NCBI RefSeq assembly: GCF_005222815.1
Contig: NZ_STGB01000005.1
Coordinates: 62,001-126,000, forward strand
Length of the DNA stretch: 64,000 nucleotides
Direction of reading: 5' to 3'
Source: Roseomonas sp. AR75
Lineage (GTDB): Bacteria > Pseudomonadota > Alphaproteobacteria > Acetobacterales > Acetobacteraceae
In this document: one piece after another, positions 17,485-25,299 of the stretch
Position numbering within the stretch: the first letter of the stretch is position 1
Layout: each line of letters starts with the position of its first letter
Made by a program: the position numbers and the translations under genes
The notes under the pieces: generated by a model
What the model was told of the DNA's origin: nothing
The model's input: only the letters and a program-made list of their open reading frames with translations
The model's database searches: none

Positions 17485-17907
17485 TCAGAACAGCTCCAAC
17501 GTGCTCCGCGACGCCCGGAAGCCGTGGCCGGCGGCGTTGGTGCATTTCAGGCCGGATTCGTCCGACTCGCAGGTGATCCCCGGTCCGAGCCAGCGGGCGC
17601 CGTAGCCCAGCACGAAGGCGTCGTCGTCGCGCACCAGCGCGGCGGTGCATGGCAGTTGCGCCTGCCCCTGACGCCCGAGTGCCAATTGCCCGTTCCAGGG
17701 CGGGCGGCAGGCGGCGGCGGCGGGTGGCGTGGGATAGTCGTGCTCCAGCACGGTGCAGCGCAGCGTGCCCCGGCCGAGCAGGCACTGCACATTGCCGGAC
17801 GGGGTCTGGAACAGGTCCGGGGGTGGTTGGAAGCCCGGCTGGGCGGATGCTACCACGGCGCCCACCAACAAGGCCGCCAGGGCACCGATCGCAGCGGTCG
17901 CGTTCAT
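17485..17907 (-). CDS. Secreted DUF6636 domain-containing protein
   Basis: 140 residues with a Sec signal peptide (ATAAIGALAALLVGAVVASA). The DUF6636-type domain shows LFQTPSGNVQCLLG at its start and ITCESDESGLKCTNAAGHGF at its end, closing RASRSTLELF. Six cysteines in the mature part suggest disulfides in the periplasm or outside. Function unknown. It is transcribed against the surrounding glycolytic genes: its stop lies 166 bases from gap, and its ATG lies only 25 bases from the pgk ATG. Those 25 bases carry a GGAG-type ribosome site for each direction and no room for promoters. Confidence 0.82.
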   Translation of the reverse strand: MNATAAIGALAALLVGAVVASAQPGFQPPPDLFQTPSGNVQCLLGRGTLRCTVLEHDYPTPPAAAACRPPWNGQLALGRQGQAQLPCTAALVRDDDAFVLGYGARWLGPGITCESDESGLKCTNAAGHGFRASRSTLELF

Positions 17908-17932
17908 GCGTCTCCTCGCCAGGACAAGAGCC

Positions 17933-19126
17933 ATGCCGTTCCGCACCCTCGACGACCTCGACGCCTCGGGCAAGCGCGTGCTGCTGCGGGCGGACCTGAA
18001 TGTTCCGGTGCGTGACGGCAAGATCACCGACCGCACCCGCATCGAGCGCCTGCTGCCGACCATCCGCGAACTGGCCGAGACGGGTGCGCGGGTGATCGTG
18101 TGCAGCCATTTCGATCGGCCGAAGGGCAAGCGCGTCCCGGAAATGTCGCTGAAGCCGATGGTGGAGGCGCTGTCCGCCACGCTGAACCGTCCCGTCGCCT
18201 GGGCCGATGACTGCATCGGGCCGGAAGCGGAAGCCGCGGCCGCGGCGCTGCAGGACGGCGAGGTGCTGCTGCTGGAGAACACCCGTTATCACGCCGGCGA
18301 GGAGAAGAACGACCCGGCCATGGCGCAGGGCCTGGCGAAACTGGCCGACGCCTATGTCAACGACGCCTTCTCCGCGGCCCACCGTGCGCATGCGAGCACC
18401 GAGGGCGTGGCGCATCTGCTGCCCGCCTATGCCGGCCGGCTGATGGAGGCGGAACTCAAGGCGCTGGATGCGGCGCTCGGCAACCCCTCGCGGCCCGTGG
18501 TGGCGATCGTCGGCGGCGCCAAGGTCTCCACCAAGCTCGAGCTGCTCGGCAACCTGATGAAGAAGGTGGACGTGCTGGTGATCGGCGGGGCGATGGCGAA
18601 CACCTTCCTCGCCGCCCAGGGCCACGCGATGGGCAAGTCCCTGCAGGAAGCCGAGATGCACGACACCGCGCGGCAGATCATGGCGGACGCCGCCTCGTCC
18701 GGCTGCGAGATCCTGCTGCCGCTGGACCTGGTGGTCGCGGCGGAATTCGCGCCGAACGCCGCCACGCGGACCGTCGCGGCGGATCGCGTGCCGGGGGACA
18801 TGATGGCGCTGGATGTCGGGCTGGACACGGTGGACGCCATCGAGGCGAAGCTGCGCAAGGCTTCCACCCTGGTCTGGAACGGCCCGCTCGGCGCCTTCGA
18901 GACGCCGCCCTTCGACCAGGCGACGGTGGCGGTGGCGCAGAGCGTGGCGTCGCTGACCGCGTCCTCCGGCCTGAAGTCCATCGCGGGCGGCGGCGACACC
19001 GTCTCCGCGCTGCGCCATGCCGGGGTGCTGTCGCGCATGACCTATGTCTCGACCGCGGGCGGCGCCTTCCTGGAGTGGCTGGAAGGCAAGACGCTGCCGG
19101 GCGTGGCGGCGCTGGACGCCGCATAG
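17933..19126 (+). CDS. pgk: Phosphoglycerate kinase
   Basis: Makes ATP and 3-phosphoglycerate from 1,3-bisphosphoglycerate. 397 residues, standard length. Signature motifs: RVLLRADLNVPVRDGKITD near the N terminus, VIVCSHFDRPKG, ENTRYHAGEEKND, VAIVGGAKVSTKLELL in the hinge, and the C-terminal ATP-site SIAGGGDTVSAL. The upstream open frame to 17753 lies inside the antisense DUF6636 gene, and the chosen ATG matches how PGK proteins begin. A promoter must lie within the DUF6636 gene, or read-through must come from gap. Confidence 0.96.
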   Translation: MPFRTLDDLDASGKRVLLRADLNVPVRDGKITDRTRIERLLPTIRELAETGARVIVCSHFDRPKGKRVPEMSLKPMVEALSATLNRPVAWADDCIGPEAEAAAAALQDGEVLLLENTRYHAGEEKNDPAMAQGLAKLADAYVNDAFSAAHRAHASTEGVAHLLPAYAGRLMEAELKALDAALGNPSRPVVAIVGGAKVSTKLELLGNLMKKVDVLVIGGAMANTFLAAQGHAMGKSLQEAEMHDTARQIMADAASSGCEILLPLDLVVAAEFAPNAATRTVAADRVPGDMMALDVGLDTVDAIEAKLRKASTLVWNGPLGAFETPPFDQATVAVAQSVASLTASSGLKSIAGGGDTVSALRHAGVLSRMTYVSTAGGAFLEWLEGKTLPGVAALDAA

Positions 19127-19151
19127 CCGCGCCACTGCGGCGTGCGGCGCG

Positions 19152-20267
19152 TCAGTGCCGCACGAAGGACATGACGATCTCGAAGGCGATCATCACGACG
19201 ATCGCCGCCTCCAGCACCTCTGCCCGCGCGCCGGCGGCGTCGCCATGCAGCGCGGTGTAGGTCTCGCGGATGATCGCGAGCTTGCGGTCCACCGCGGCAC
19301 TGACCGCGGGCACGCGGAACAGCTCCATCGCGGCGGCATAGACGCGGGCGAGATGGACGTCCTCCGTGACCTGCAGCGCGTTGTCCACGCGCTCGGCCAG
19401 CGCCGTCACCTCCGCGACTCGCGCGTGCAGCTCCCGCGCCAGGCGGCCGTAGCGGCGCGAGGCGAGCAGGCGCGTCTCGCGCCGCGTGGCATCCACCATC
19501 CGCTGGATGCGCGGCAGTTCCTCGTCCAGCATTTCGTCATAGGTGCGCAGTTCGAGAAGCTGGGCGTTGGCCATCTCCAGCACCTCCGCGACATCGGTGT
19601 CGCCGCGCGGCTCCAGGATGAAGGCGCGGTCCCAGGCGAGCACCGCGAGGTCGTCCGGGTAGTAGGAGAAGGCATGGCGCAGCACCTCGCGCCGCGCGCC
19701 TTCGGACAGCGGGCGCTCCTCGCCGGCGAGCAGCGGCACGAGGTCCACCGCGCCTTGCAGCGCCGCGGCGTCGAGCGGCGGGTCGAGGGTCTCCACGCTG
19801 GCGATCAGGAAGTCCTCCTGCGCGGTGCCGAGATTGGGGCGCGAGAGGGATTCGGCGATCACGCCGCGCAGGCGGGTCAGCAGCGTGGTCCAGAGCGGCG
19901 TGTCGGCATGCGGGCCGACCGCCTCGTCCACCTGGTTGGCCAGGCGCGTGAAGCCGGCCCAGTCGAGGTCCTGCGCGGGGAAGCGCAGCGCCAGCGCGGC
20001 GATGCCGAAATCGTACAGGCGCACGGAAGCGGCGGCCGCCAGGGTGGCGCCGCCGACCGCCACCTCCACCACCCCGAGATCCAGCGCCAGCGGCGGCACG
20101 CCGAAGGACATCGCCTTGGCCGGGGTGGCGGAGAGGCGCGAACGGGCGGTGGCGCCCTGGTCCCGCTCCGCCCAGAGCGCCTGCGCGCGCGGCAGGTCCA
20201 CCTCATAGGCCAGGTCGAACAGCCGGAGCGCCACCACCTGGCCCTTGCGGATCCGCACCTCGCTCAT
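19152..20267 (-). CDS. RMD1/YagE-like (DUF155-like) membrane-anchored protein
   Basis: 371 residues. It opens IRKGQVVALRLFDLAYEVDL and carries SVRLYDFGIAALALRF. A long helical stretch follows (VLEMANAQLLELRTYDEMLD and neighbours, residues about 230-330). It ends with one hydrophobic segment, AAIVVMIAFEIVMSFVRH. This order (N-terminal mixed domain, coiled helices, single C-terminal anchor) is that of RMD1/YagE proteins, eukaryotic members of which act in mitochondria. Sequence similarity is modest, so the assignment is by layout. GGAGAGG precedes the ATG. It follows the tricarboxylate transport operon on the same strand after 92 bases. Function unknown. Confidence 0.62.
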   Translation of the reverse strand: MSEVRIRKGQVVALRLFDLAYEVDLPRAQALWAERDQGATARSRLSATPAKAMSFGVPPLALDLGVVEVAVGGATLAAAASVRLYDFGIAALALRFPAQDLDWAGFTRLANQVDEAVGPHADTPLWTTLLTRLRGVIAESLSRPNLGTAQEDFLIASVETLDPPLDAAALQGAVDLVPLLAGEERPLSEGARREVLRHAFSYYPDDLAVLAWDRAFILEPRGDTDVAEVLEMANAQLLELRTYDEMLDEELPRIQRMVDATRRETRLLASRRYGRLARELHARVAEVTALAERVDNALQVTEDVHLARVYAAAMELFRVPAVSAAVDRKLAIIRETYTALHGDAAGARAEVLEAAIVVMIAFEIVMSFVRH

Positions 20268-20359
20268 CGCCTCTCCCCGTGGTTGCGGCGTCGGCAGGAT
20301 AATCGCGCCGGCGGGCAGCGGATCGGTCGTGGACAGCCGGCACAGTCGCGGGACGCCGG

Positions 20360-22363
20360 TCAGAGCGGCGGCGCGAGGTCGCCGCCGACCAGGCCCGGGA
20401 CGAGCGGCGCGACGACGCCGCGCCAGAGCGGTGCCTCGACGAGCCAGGAGAAGGCCCAGGGCAGCGCGACCGCGAAGAGCAGCGCGAGCGGCAGCGCGCG
20501 CGTCGCCCGCATGCGGTGCACGCCGAGCCAGAAGGCGAGCAGGAAGGCCGCCATGGCCAGGACGAAGCCGAGCCAGAAGGCGAGCGCGAGCGCCGCGGCA
20601 AGCAGCGCGGCCAGCTTCAGCAGCGCCGCCGCATCCGGCACGGCGACCCGCCGCAGGCCGCCCAGCGTGGTGACGAGCACAAGGAGCTGCAGCGCGACCG
20701 CGAGCGACAGCACGCCGGTCGCGACCGGCCCGCCGCGCCAGCCGCTCGCCAGCGTCTGCCAGAGCAGCGCGGCAAGCCCCGCAAGCAGCAGCGCGGCGAA
20801 GATGGCCGCGCCGGTGGAGAAGGCGGCTTCCTCCGCCGCCTCGCGCTTCGCGCGCAGCACCTTCGCGCCGCAGAACAGCGCGGCGACCAGGGTCGCACCT
20901 GCGAGCACGGCCGCCACCGGGGAGCCGACCAGCACCGAATAGTCGCCAAGCGAGCTTTGCAGGGCCGTGTAGAAATTGCGCTCGATCACGTCGCCCAGGA
21001 CGAAGCCGATGACGACGCCGATGACGGAATAGCCGTAGAGACGCAGCAGCGCGCCCAGCACGCCGATGGCCGCCAGCGCCGCAAGGTCCACCGCATTGCC
21101 TCGGACCGTGAAGGCCGACATCAGCGAAGCGACGAGCACCACCGGCGCCAGCACGCCCATGTCGAAGCCCGGCAGCCGTGCCAGCCAGGGGCTGGCCAGC
21201 GCCGTGCCGACCGACGCGATGAAGTTGGAGAAGAGCAGGCCGAAGACGAGTGCCCAGGCGAGCGCCCCATGCTCCGACAGGAAGGAGGGGCCGGGCTCCA
21301 GCCCATGGATCTGCCAGGCGGCCAGCACCAGCGCCATCTCGGCATTGCCGGGGATGCCGAAGAGCAGCGTGGGGAACAGCGCGCCGCCTTCCTTCGAATT
21401 GGTCGCGGCCTCGGTCGCGACCAGCGCGTCCTCGGCGCCCTTGCCGATCTTCTCGCCATCCTTCGTGGTGGCGACGGCCAGGTTGTAGGAGAGGAACTGC
21501 GCGACGGTGCCGCCCACGCCAGGCAGCGCACCCACCGCCGTGCCGAGCGCGGAGGAGCGCAGGAAGATCCCCTTGTGCCGGAAGGGCGCGCGCCAGCCAT
21601 CCAGCGCCTGCGCCTTCCAGTCGTCGCCGACCGGTGGCGCGGCGCGCGTGACCTGCCCCGCCTCCCGCCCGCGCGCCCAGACGCCCGCGACCTGCAGCAG
21701 GCATTCGGAGACGACGAGGAAGCCGATGACGACGACGACGATCTCGATGCCGTCGAGCAGGTAGGTGCTGTCGAAGGTGAAGCGCGGCACCGGCAGGCGC
21801 GGGCCGCCCATGCCGACGATGGCGAGCACGACGCCGATGGCGATGGCGACCAGGCCCTTGGCCGGCGATCCGCTGACCGCCAGCACCATGGTCACCAGGC
21901 CGAAAACCGCGACCCAGAAGGTCTCGGCCGGCCCGAAGGAGATCAGGAAGGGCAGGAAGACCGGCACCAGCGCCAGAAGCACCACCACGCCGAAGACGGC
22001 GCCGAGCCAGCTTGCCGCGGCCGAGAGGTTCAGCGCGAAGACCGCCCTGCCCTGCTTCGTCAGCGGGTAGCCTTCCAGCATCGTCGCGGCGTTCTGCGCG
22101 GTGCCCGGCAGGTTCAGCACGATGGCGGTGACCGCGCCGCCATTGCCCGCGGCGCCGATGATGCCGGCGAAGAAATACATCGCCTGCACCGGCGTCCACC
22201 AATAGGTCAGCGGCAGGAACACCGACATCGCCGTGACCGATTGCAGGCCGGGCAGGATGCCGAAGCCGTAGCCGACCAGCGTGCCGAAGGCCATGAACAG
22301 CAGCGCGTCGAGCGTGGTGGCCTGCGCGAGCCCTTCGGCCAGCGCCGCGGCGAGACCCTCCAC
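20360..22363 (-). CDS. Tripartite tricarboxylate transporter, TctA fused to a TctB-like domain
   Basis: 667 residues, against about 500 for TctA alone. Residues 1 to about 505 are the large TctA permease: GYGFGILPGLQSVTAMSVFL, NLPGTAQNAATMLEGYPL, GALPGVGGTVAQFLSYN and TNSKEGGALFPTLLFGIPGN are its two inverted-repeat signatures. The remaining 160 residues hold about four further hydrophobic segments with the size and layout of the small subunit TctB, which has no separate gene here. The transporter would be a secondary, cation-driven importer fed by the TctC protein. It follows the racemase-fold gene by 6 bases. Confidence 0.85.
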   Translation of the reverse strand: MEGLAAALAEGLAQATTLDALLFMAFGTLVGYGFGILPGLQSVTAMSVFLPLTYWWTPVQAMYFFAGIIGAAGNGGAVTAIVLNLPGTAQNAATMLEGYPLTKQGRAVFALNLSAAASWLGAVFGVVVLLALVPVFLPFLISFGPAETFWVAVFGLVTMVLAVSGSPAKGLVAIAIGVVLAIVGMGGPRLPVPRFTFDSTYLLDGIEIVVVVIGFLVVSECLLQVAGVWARGREAGQVTRAAPPVGDDWKAQALDGWRAPFRHKGIFLRSSALGTAVGALPGVGGTVAQFLSYNLAVATTKDGEKIGKGAEDALVATEAATNSKEGGALFPTLLFGIPGNAEMALVLAAWQIHGLEPGPSFLSEHGALAWALVFGLLFSNFIASVGTALASPWLARLPGFDMGVLAPVVLVASLMSAFTVRGNAVDLAALAAIGVLGALLRLYGYSVIGVVIGFVLGDVIERNFYTALQSSLGDYSVLVGSPVAAVLAGATLVAALFCGAKVLRAKREAAEEAAFSTGAAIFAALLLAGLAALLWQTLASGWRGGPVATGVLSLAVALQLLVLVTTLGGLRRVAVPDAAALLKLAALLAAALALAFWLGFVLAMAAFLLAFWLGVHRMRATRALPLALLFAVALPWAFSWLVEAPLWRGVVAPLVPGLVGGDLAPPL

Positions 22364-22369
22364 GCCGCC

Positions 22370-23116
22370 TCAGCCCGCGCCGCGGTCGAGCAGCATGCCG
22401 TGGCCGCGCGGGATGCCGGTGACGCCAAGCGCGCGGAAGGCGGCAAGGAAGTCGGCATGGTTCTGCGCAACGACCGGCTTGCCCAGCCGCGCTTCCAGCG
22501 GCAGCACGACCTCCACCGCCGGCAACTGACCGGAGGGGATCCACACCGCGTCGAAGTCGGGCTCCTCCGCCGCGGCGGCCAGCGCGGCGCGGAACAGCGC
22601 GTCGGGCGCCACGTCCTGCAGGAAGTCGAAGGAGGCGGGGACGGAGACCAGGCGGGAGAAGGCGTAGCCCTCCGCCTCCACGAAGGTCCGCAACTGCCCG
22701 TTCAGCACCTCATGGAAGGGCGTGACGGCCAGGATGCGCTTCGCGCCGAGCAGCGCGAAGGCATCCAGCGCGGCGCGGATCGTCGTGGTGCAGGGGATGC
22801 CGCCGGTCGCTTCCGCCAGTTCCGCCAGCAGCACGCGGTCATATCCGGGCCCCTGCGCCACGACGATCGGCGAGGCGACATGCAGCAGGAAATCCACCTT
22901 GCGGGCGGCGAGGTAGCGCGCGGCGTCCTTCACCTGCGCCAGCGCCTGGCCGTACTGGTTCGCCGCCCAGCCGCCCATGCCGCAGGTGACGCCGCAGAGC
23001 ATCGCGCCCTCCGGCGCGATGCGCTGGAAGTCGAGCGGGATGCGCTCCAGCACCGTCGGGCTGATCACGCCGATGCGCGCGCGCCAGCCCGGCAGCAGCA
23101 GCGTCGACGCCGCCAT
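22370..23116 (-). CDS. Asp/Glu racemase-superfamily protein (maleate isomerase/arylmalonate decarboxylase group) lacking the catalytic cysteines
   Basis: 248 residues with the group's landmarks: GVISPTVLERIPLDF, GIPCTTTIRAALDAFALLG, ILAVTPFHEVLN and LEARLGKPVVAQNHADFL. In maleate isomerases and arylmalonate decarboxylases the active cysteines sit in CT(S/N)-type motifs. The matching places here read HVASPIVV (residues 79-86) and WIPSGQLP (192-199), with no cysteine. Cysteines occur only at 41, 45 and 109. The chemistry must therefore differ from the textbook mechanism, or the protein only binds its ligand. Its ATG overlaps the TctC stop by one base (TGATG), so it belongs to the transport operon. 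Confidence 0.8.
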   Translation of the reverse strand: MAASTLLLPGWRARIGVISPTVLERIPLDFQRIAPEGAMLCGVTCGMGGWAANQYGQALAQVKDAARYLAARKVDFLLHVASPIVVAQGPGYDRVLLAELAEATGGIPCTTTIRAALDAFALLGAKRILAVTPFHEVLNGQLRTFVEAEGYAFSRLVSVPASFDFLQDVAPDALFRAALAAAAEEPDFDAVWIPSGQLPAVEVVLPLEARLGKPVVAQNHADFLAAFRALGVTGIPRGHGMLLDRGAG

Positions 23117-24057
23117 CAGAAGGCGCCGCGCAGCGTCGCCGCATTCTCCTGCAGAAGCTGCTGCGCACGCCCGAGCGAAGCAGGATAGTCGGCCGAGAAC
23201 ACCCAGTTCCGCTCCAGCCGCGCCTGGGTGACGAAGGCCTCCCATTCCGGCTGCTTCACCACGTTGTTCAGCGCCGTGATCAGCCGGTCCCGCACGGAGG
23301 CCGGCAGGTCGGGCGGGGCGGCGACGCCGCGGATCACCGTGACGTCGGCCAGGTTCGCGAGGTTGATGTCCTTCAGCGCCGGCACCTCCGGCAGGCGTGG
23401 ATCGCGCTCGGCGTCCCAGGACAGGATCGGCCGCACCGCACCGGCCGTGATGTGCTGCGCCCAGAGCGAGGGGCCGAGCGAGGCCAGGTCCACATCGCCC
23501 CGCACCGCCGCCAGCACCAGTTCCGGCGGCCCCTGCACCGAGACGAACGCCACGGGGAAGCCGAAGGCACGTCCGAGAAGCGCGCATTGCATCGCGCCGG
23601 TGGAGATGCCGCCGAAGGTGCCGCAGCGCACCGGCTGGCGCATGGTGCGGAGCTGATCGAGGCTCTGCACGCGGCCGCGCGCCGAGGCGACCATGGTCTG
23701 CGTGCCGGCCGACCAGTGGCCGAGCCAGGTCAGGCGCAGCACGTCGAAGGGCTGCGGCTGCACCAGGGCAAGGCCGATCTGCGCCACCGGATCGCCGGCG
23801 CCGAGGGTGTAGCCATCGGGCGCCGCGCGGTAGATGCGGTTGTAGCCGGTGGCGCCGGGCACGTTCTGCACCGCCACCGGCACGCCGAGCTCGCGCGAGA
23901 GCAGCGGCGCGGCGGCGCGCATGTTGCGGTCGGCCAGCGAGCCCGCGGTGAAGGGCACCACGATCTCGACCGGGCGCGTGGGCTGCCAGCCCTGCGCCGC
24001 TGCGGCGCCGCTCAGAAGGCCGAATAGCGCGCAGAGCGCGCCGAGGCGTCGAAGCAT
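23116..24057 (-). CDS. TctC/Bug-family periplasmic substrate-binding protein
   Basis: 313 residues: signal peptide (LRRLGALCALFGLLSGAAAA), then QGWQPTRPVEIVVPFTAGS, the Bug-family N terminus with the ligand loop, NVPGATGYNRIYRAAPDGYT, and QPVRCGTFGGIST. Bug proteins bind carboxylates (citrate, aromatic acids, amino acids) and deliver them to TctAB. The start with AGGAGACG just upstream was preferred over ATG 24177, which would put about 40 residues before the signal peptide. First gene of the operon TctC, racemase-fold protein, TctA-TctB. Confidence 0.92.
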   Translation of the reverse strand: MLRRLGALCALFGLLSGAAAAQGWQPTRPVEIVVPFTAGSLADRNMRAAAPLLSRELGVPVAVQNVPGATGYNRIYRAAPDGYTLGAGDPVAQIGLALVQPQPFDVLRLTWLGHWSAGTQTMVASARGRVQSLDQLRTMRQPVRCGTFGGISTGAMQCALLGRAFGFPVAFVSVQGPPELVLAAVRGDVDLASLGPSLWAQHITAGAVRPILSWDAERDPRLPEVPALKDINLANLADVTVIRGVAAPPDLPASVRDRLITALNNVVKQPEWEAFVTQARLERNWVFSADYPASLGRAQQLLQENAATLRGAF

Positions 24058-24205
24058 CCTCGTCTCCTGTTCTCTCCCGTGACCCCGTAGCATCGGACCC
24101 AACTTCCTTTCCTGTCCAGGCGGCGCGGGCAGGAAACATCGCCGTTCAGGAAATCTTCGCGATTCCGGCCGGATCATCGGGGGAAGCCAGGAGGATCAGA
24201 CCCCC

Positions 24206-25291
24206 ATGCCGAATCCCGCGCCCCGCGACCCTGCGCCGCGCCGGCTGCGCCGCGCCGCCCTCGCCCTCGCCGCCTGCCTGCTCGGATTCGGCGGCACCGC
24301 GCGGGCGGAGGAGACGATCCAGATCGAAGTCGTCGGCGGCCTCGCCAGCGTGGTGCAGTACACCCGCTACGAGGAGCCGTTCTGGACGCAGCAGGTGCCG
24401 GCACTGACCGGCGGCAGGCTGCGCGCGGAAATCGCGCCCTTCGACCGCCGGGGCATCCGCGGGCAGGAGATGCTGCCGCTGATGCGCCTCGGCGTGGTCT
24501 CCTATGGCAGCGTGCTGCTCGGCCTGGCGGCGGCGGAGGAGCCGGAGCTGAACGCGATGGACCTGCCCGCCGCGAGCCCCGACATCGGGACGCTGCGCGC
24601 GACCGTGGCGCGCTGGCGGCCGCATCTCGAGGAGCTGCTGCGCGAGCGCTACAATGTGGAGCTGCTGGCGGTCTACACCTACCCGGCGCAGGTGGTGTGG
24701 TGCCGGGAGCCGTTCTCCGGCCTCACCGATCTGGCGGGGCGGCGCGTGCGCACCTCCTCGGTCGGGCAGTCGGAACTGGTCACCGCGCTGGGCGGCACGC
24801 CGGTGGTGATCCCCTTCGCGGAAGTGGTGGCCGCCGTGCGCACGGGCGTGGTGCATTGCGCCATCACCGGCACGCTGTCGGGCAATGCGATCGGGCTGCA
24901 CGAGGTCGCGACGCATGTCTCCCGCCAGGCGATCAGCTGGGGGCTGTCGGTCTTCGGCGCCAATGCGGATGCCTGGGACACGCTGCCGGAGCCGGTGCGC
25001 ACCGCGCTGCATGGCGGGCTGGCGCAGCTCGAACAGGAGATCTGGACGGCCGCGGCGGAGGAGACCGAGGACGGGCTCGCCTGCAATGCCGGCCTCGCGC
25101 AGTGCCGCCAGGGGCGCCCGGGACGGATGGTGGTGGTGGAACCGAGCGGCGCGGATGAGGCGCTGCGACGCGACCTGCTGGCGCGCACGGTCGTGCCGGC
25201 CTGGATCCGCCGCTGCGGCGCGATCTGCGCGGAGGCCTGGGACCGCATCGCCAAGCCCGAACTCGGCATCGCGGCGGCGCGGGCCGAGTAG
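24206..25291 (+). CDS. TRAP-type periplasmic solute-binding protein (DctP family)
   Basis: 361 residues with a signal peptide (RAALALAACLLGFGGTARA). The DctP fold follows: YVVWCREPFSG-like region (AQVVWCREPFSGLTDLAGRR), the carboxylate-binding arginine region RRVRTSSVGQSELVTALGG, and VVAAVRTGVVHCAITGTLS. No TRAP membrane subunits (DctQ/DctM) lie nearby. The gene after it, 8 bases downstream, encodes a membrane PAS-GGDEF-EAL protein, so this binding protein may act as a periplasmic sensor component rather than in transport. Cysteines near the C terminus are unusual for the family. Confidence 0.87.
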   Translation: MPNPAPRDPAPRRLRRAALALAACLLGFGGTARAEETIQIEVVGGLASVVQYTRYEEPFWTQQVPALTGGRLRAEIAPFDRRGIRGQEMLPLMRLGVVSYGSVLLGLAAAEEPELNAMDLPAASPDIGTLRATVARWRPHLEELLRERYNVELLAVYTYPAQVVWCREPFSGLTDLAGRRVRTSSVGQSELVTALGGTPVVIPFAEVVAAVRTGVVHCAITGTLSGNAIGLHEVATHVSRQAISWGLSVFGANADAWDTLPEPVRTALHGGLAQLEQEIWTAAAEETEDGLACNAGLAQCRQGRPGRMVVVEPSGADEALRRDLLARTVVPAWIRRCGAICAEAWDRIAKPELGIAAARAE

Positions 25292-25299
25292 CCTCCGCC

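Noticed and set aside
20268..22544. Upstream extension of the RMD1-like frame to 1130 codons
   Set aside because: The extension is out-of-frame translation of the TctA gene; the ATG at 20267 has a good ribosome site and begins the recognisable protein.
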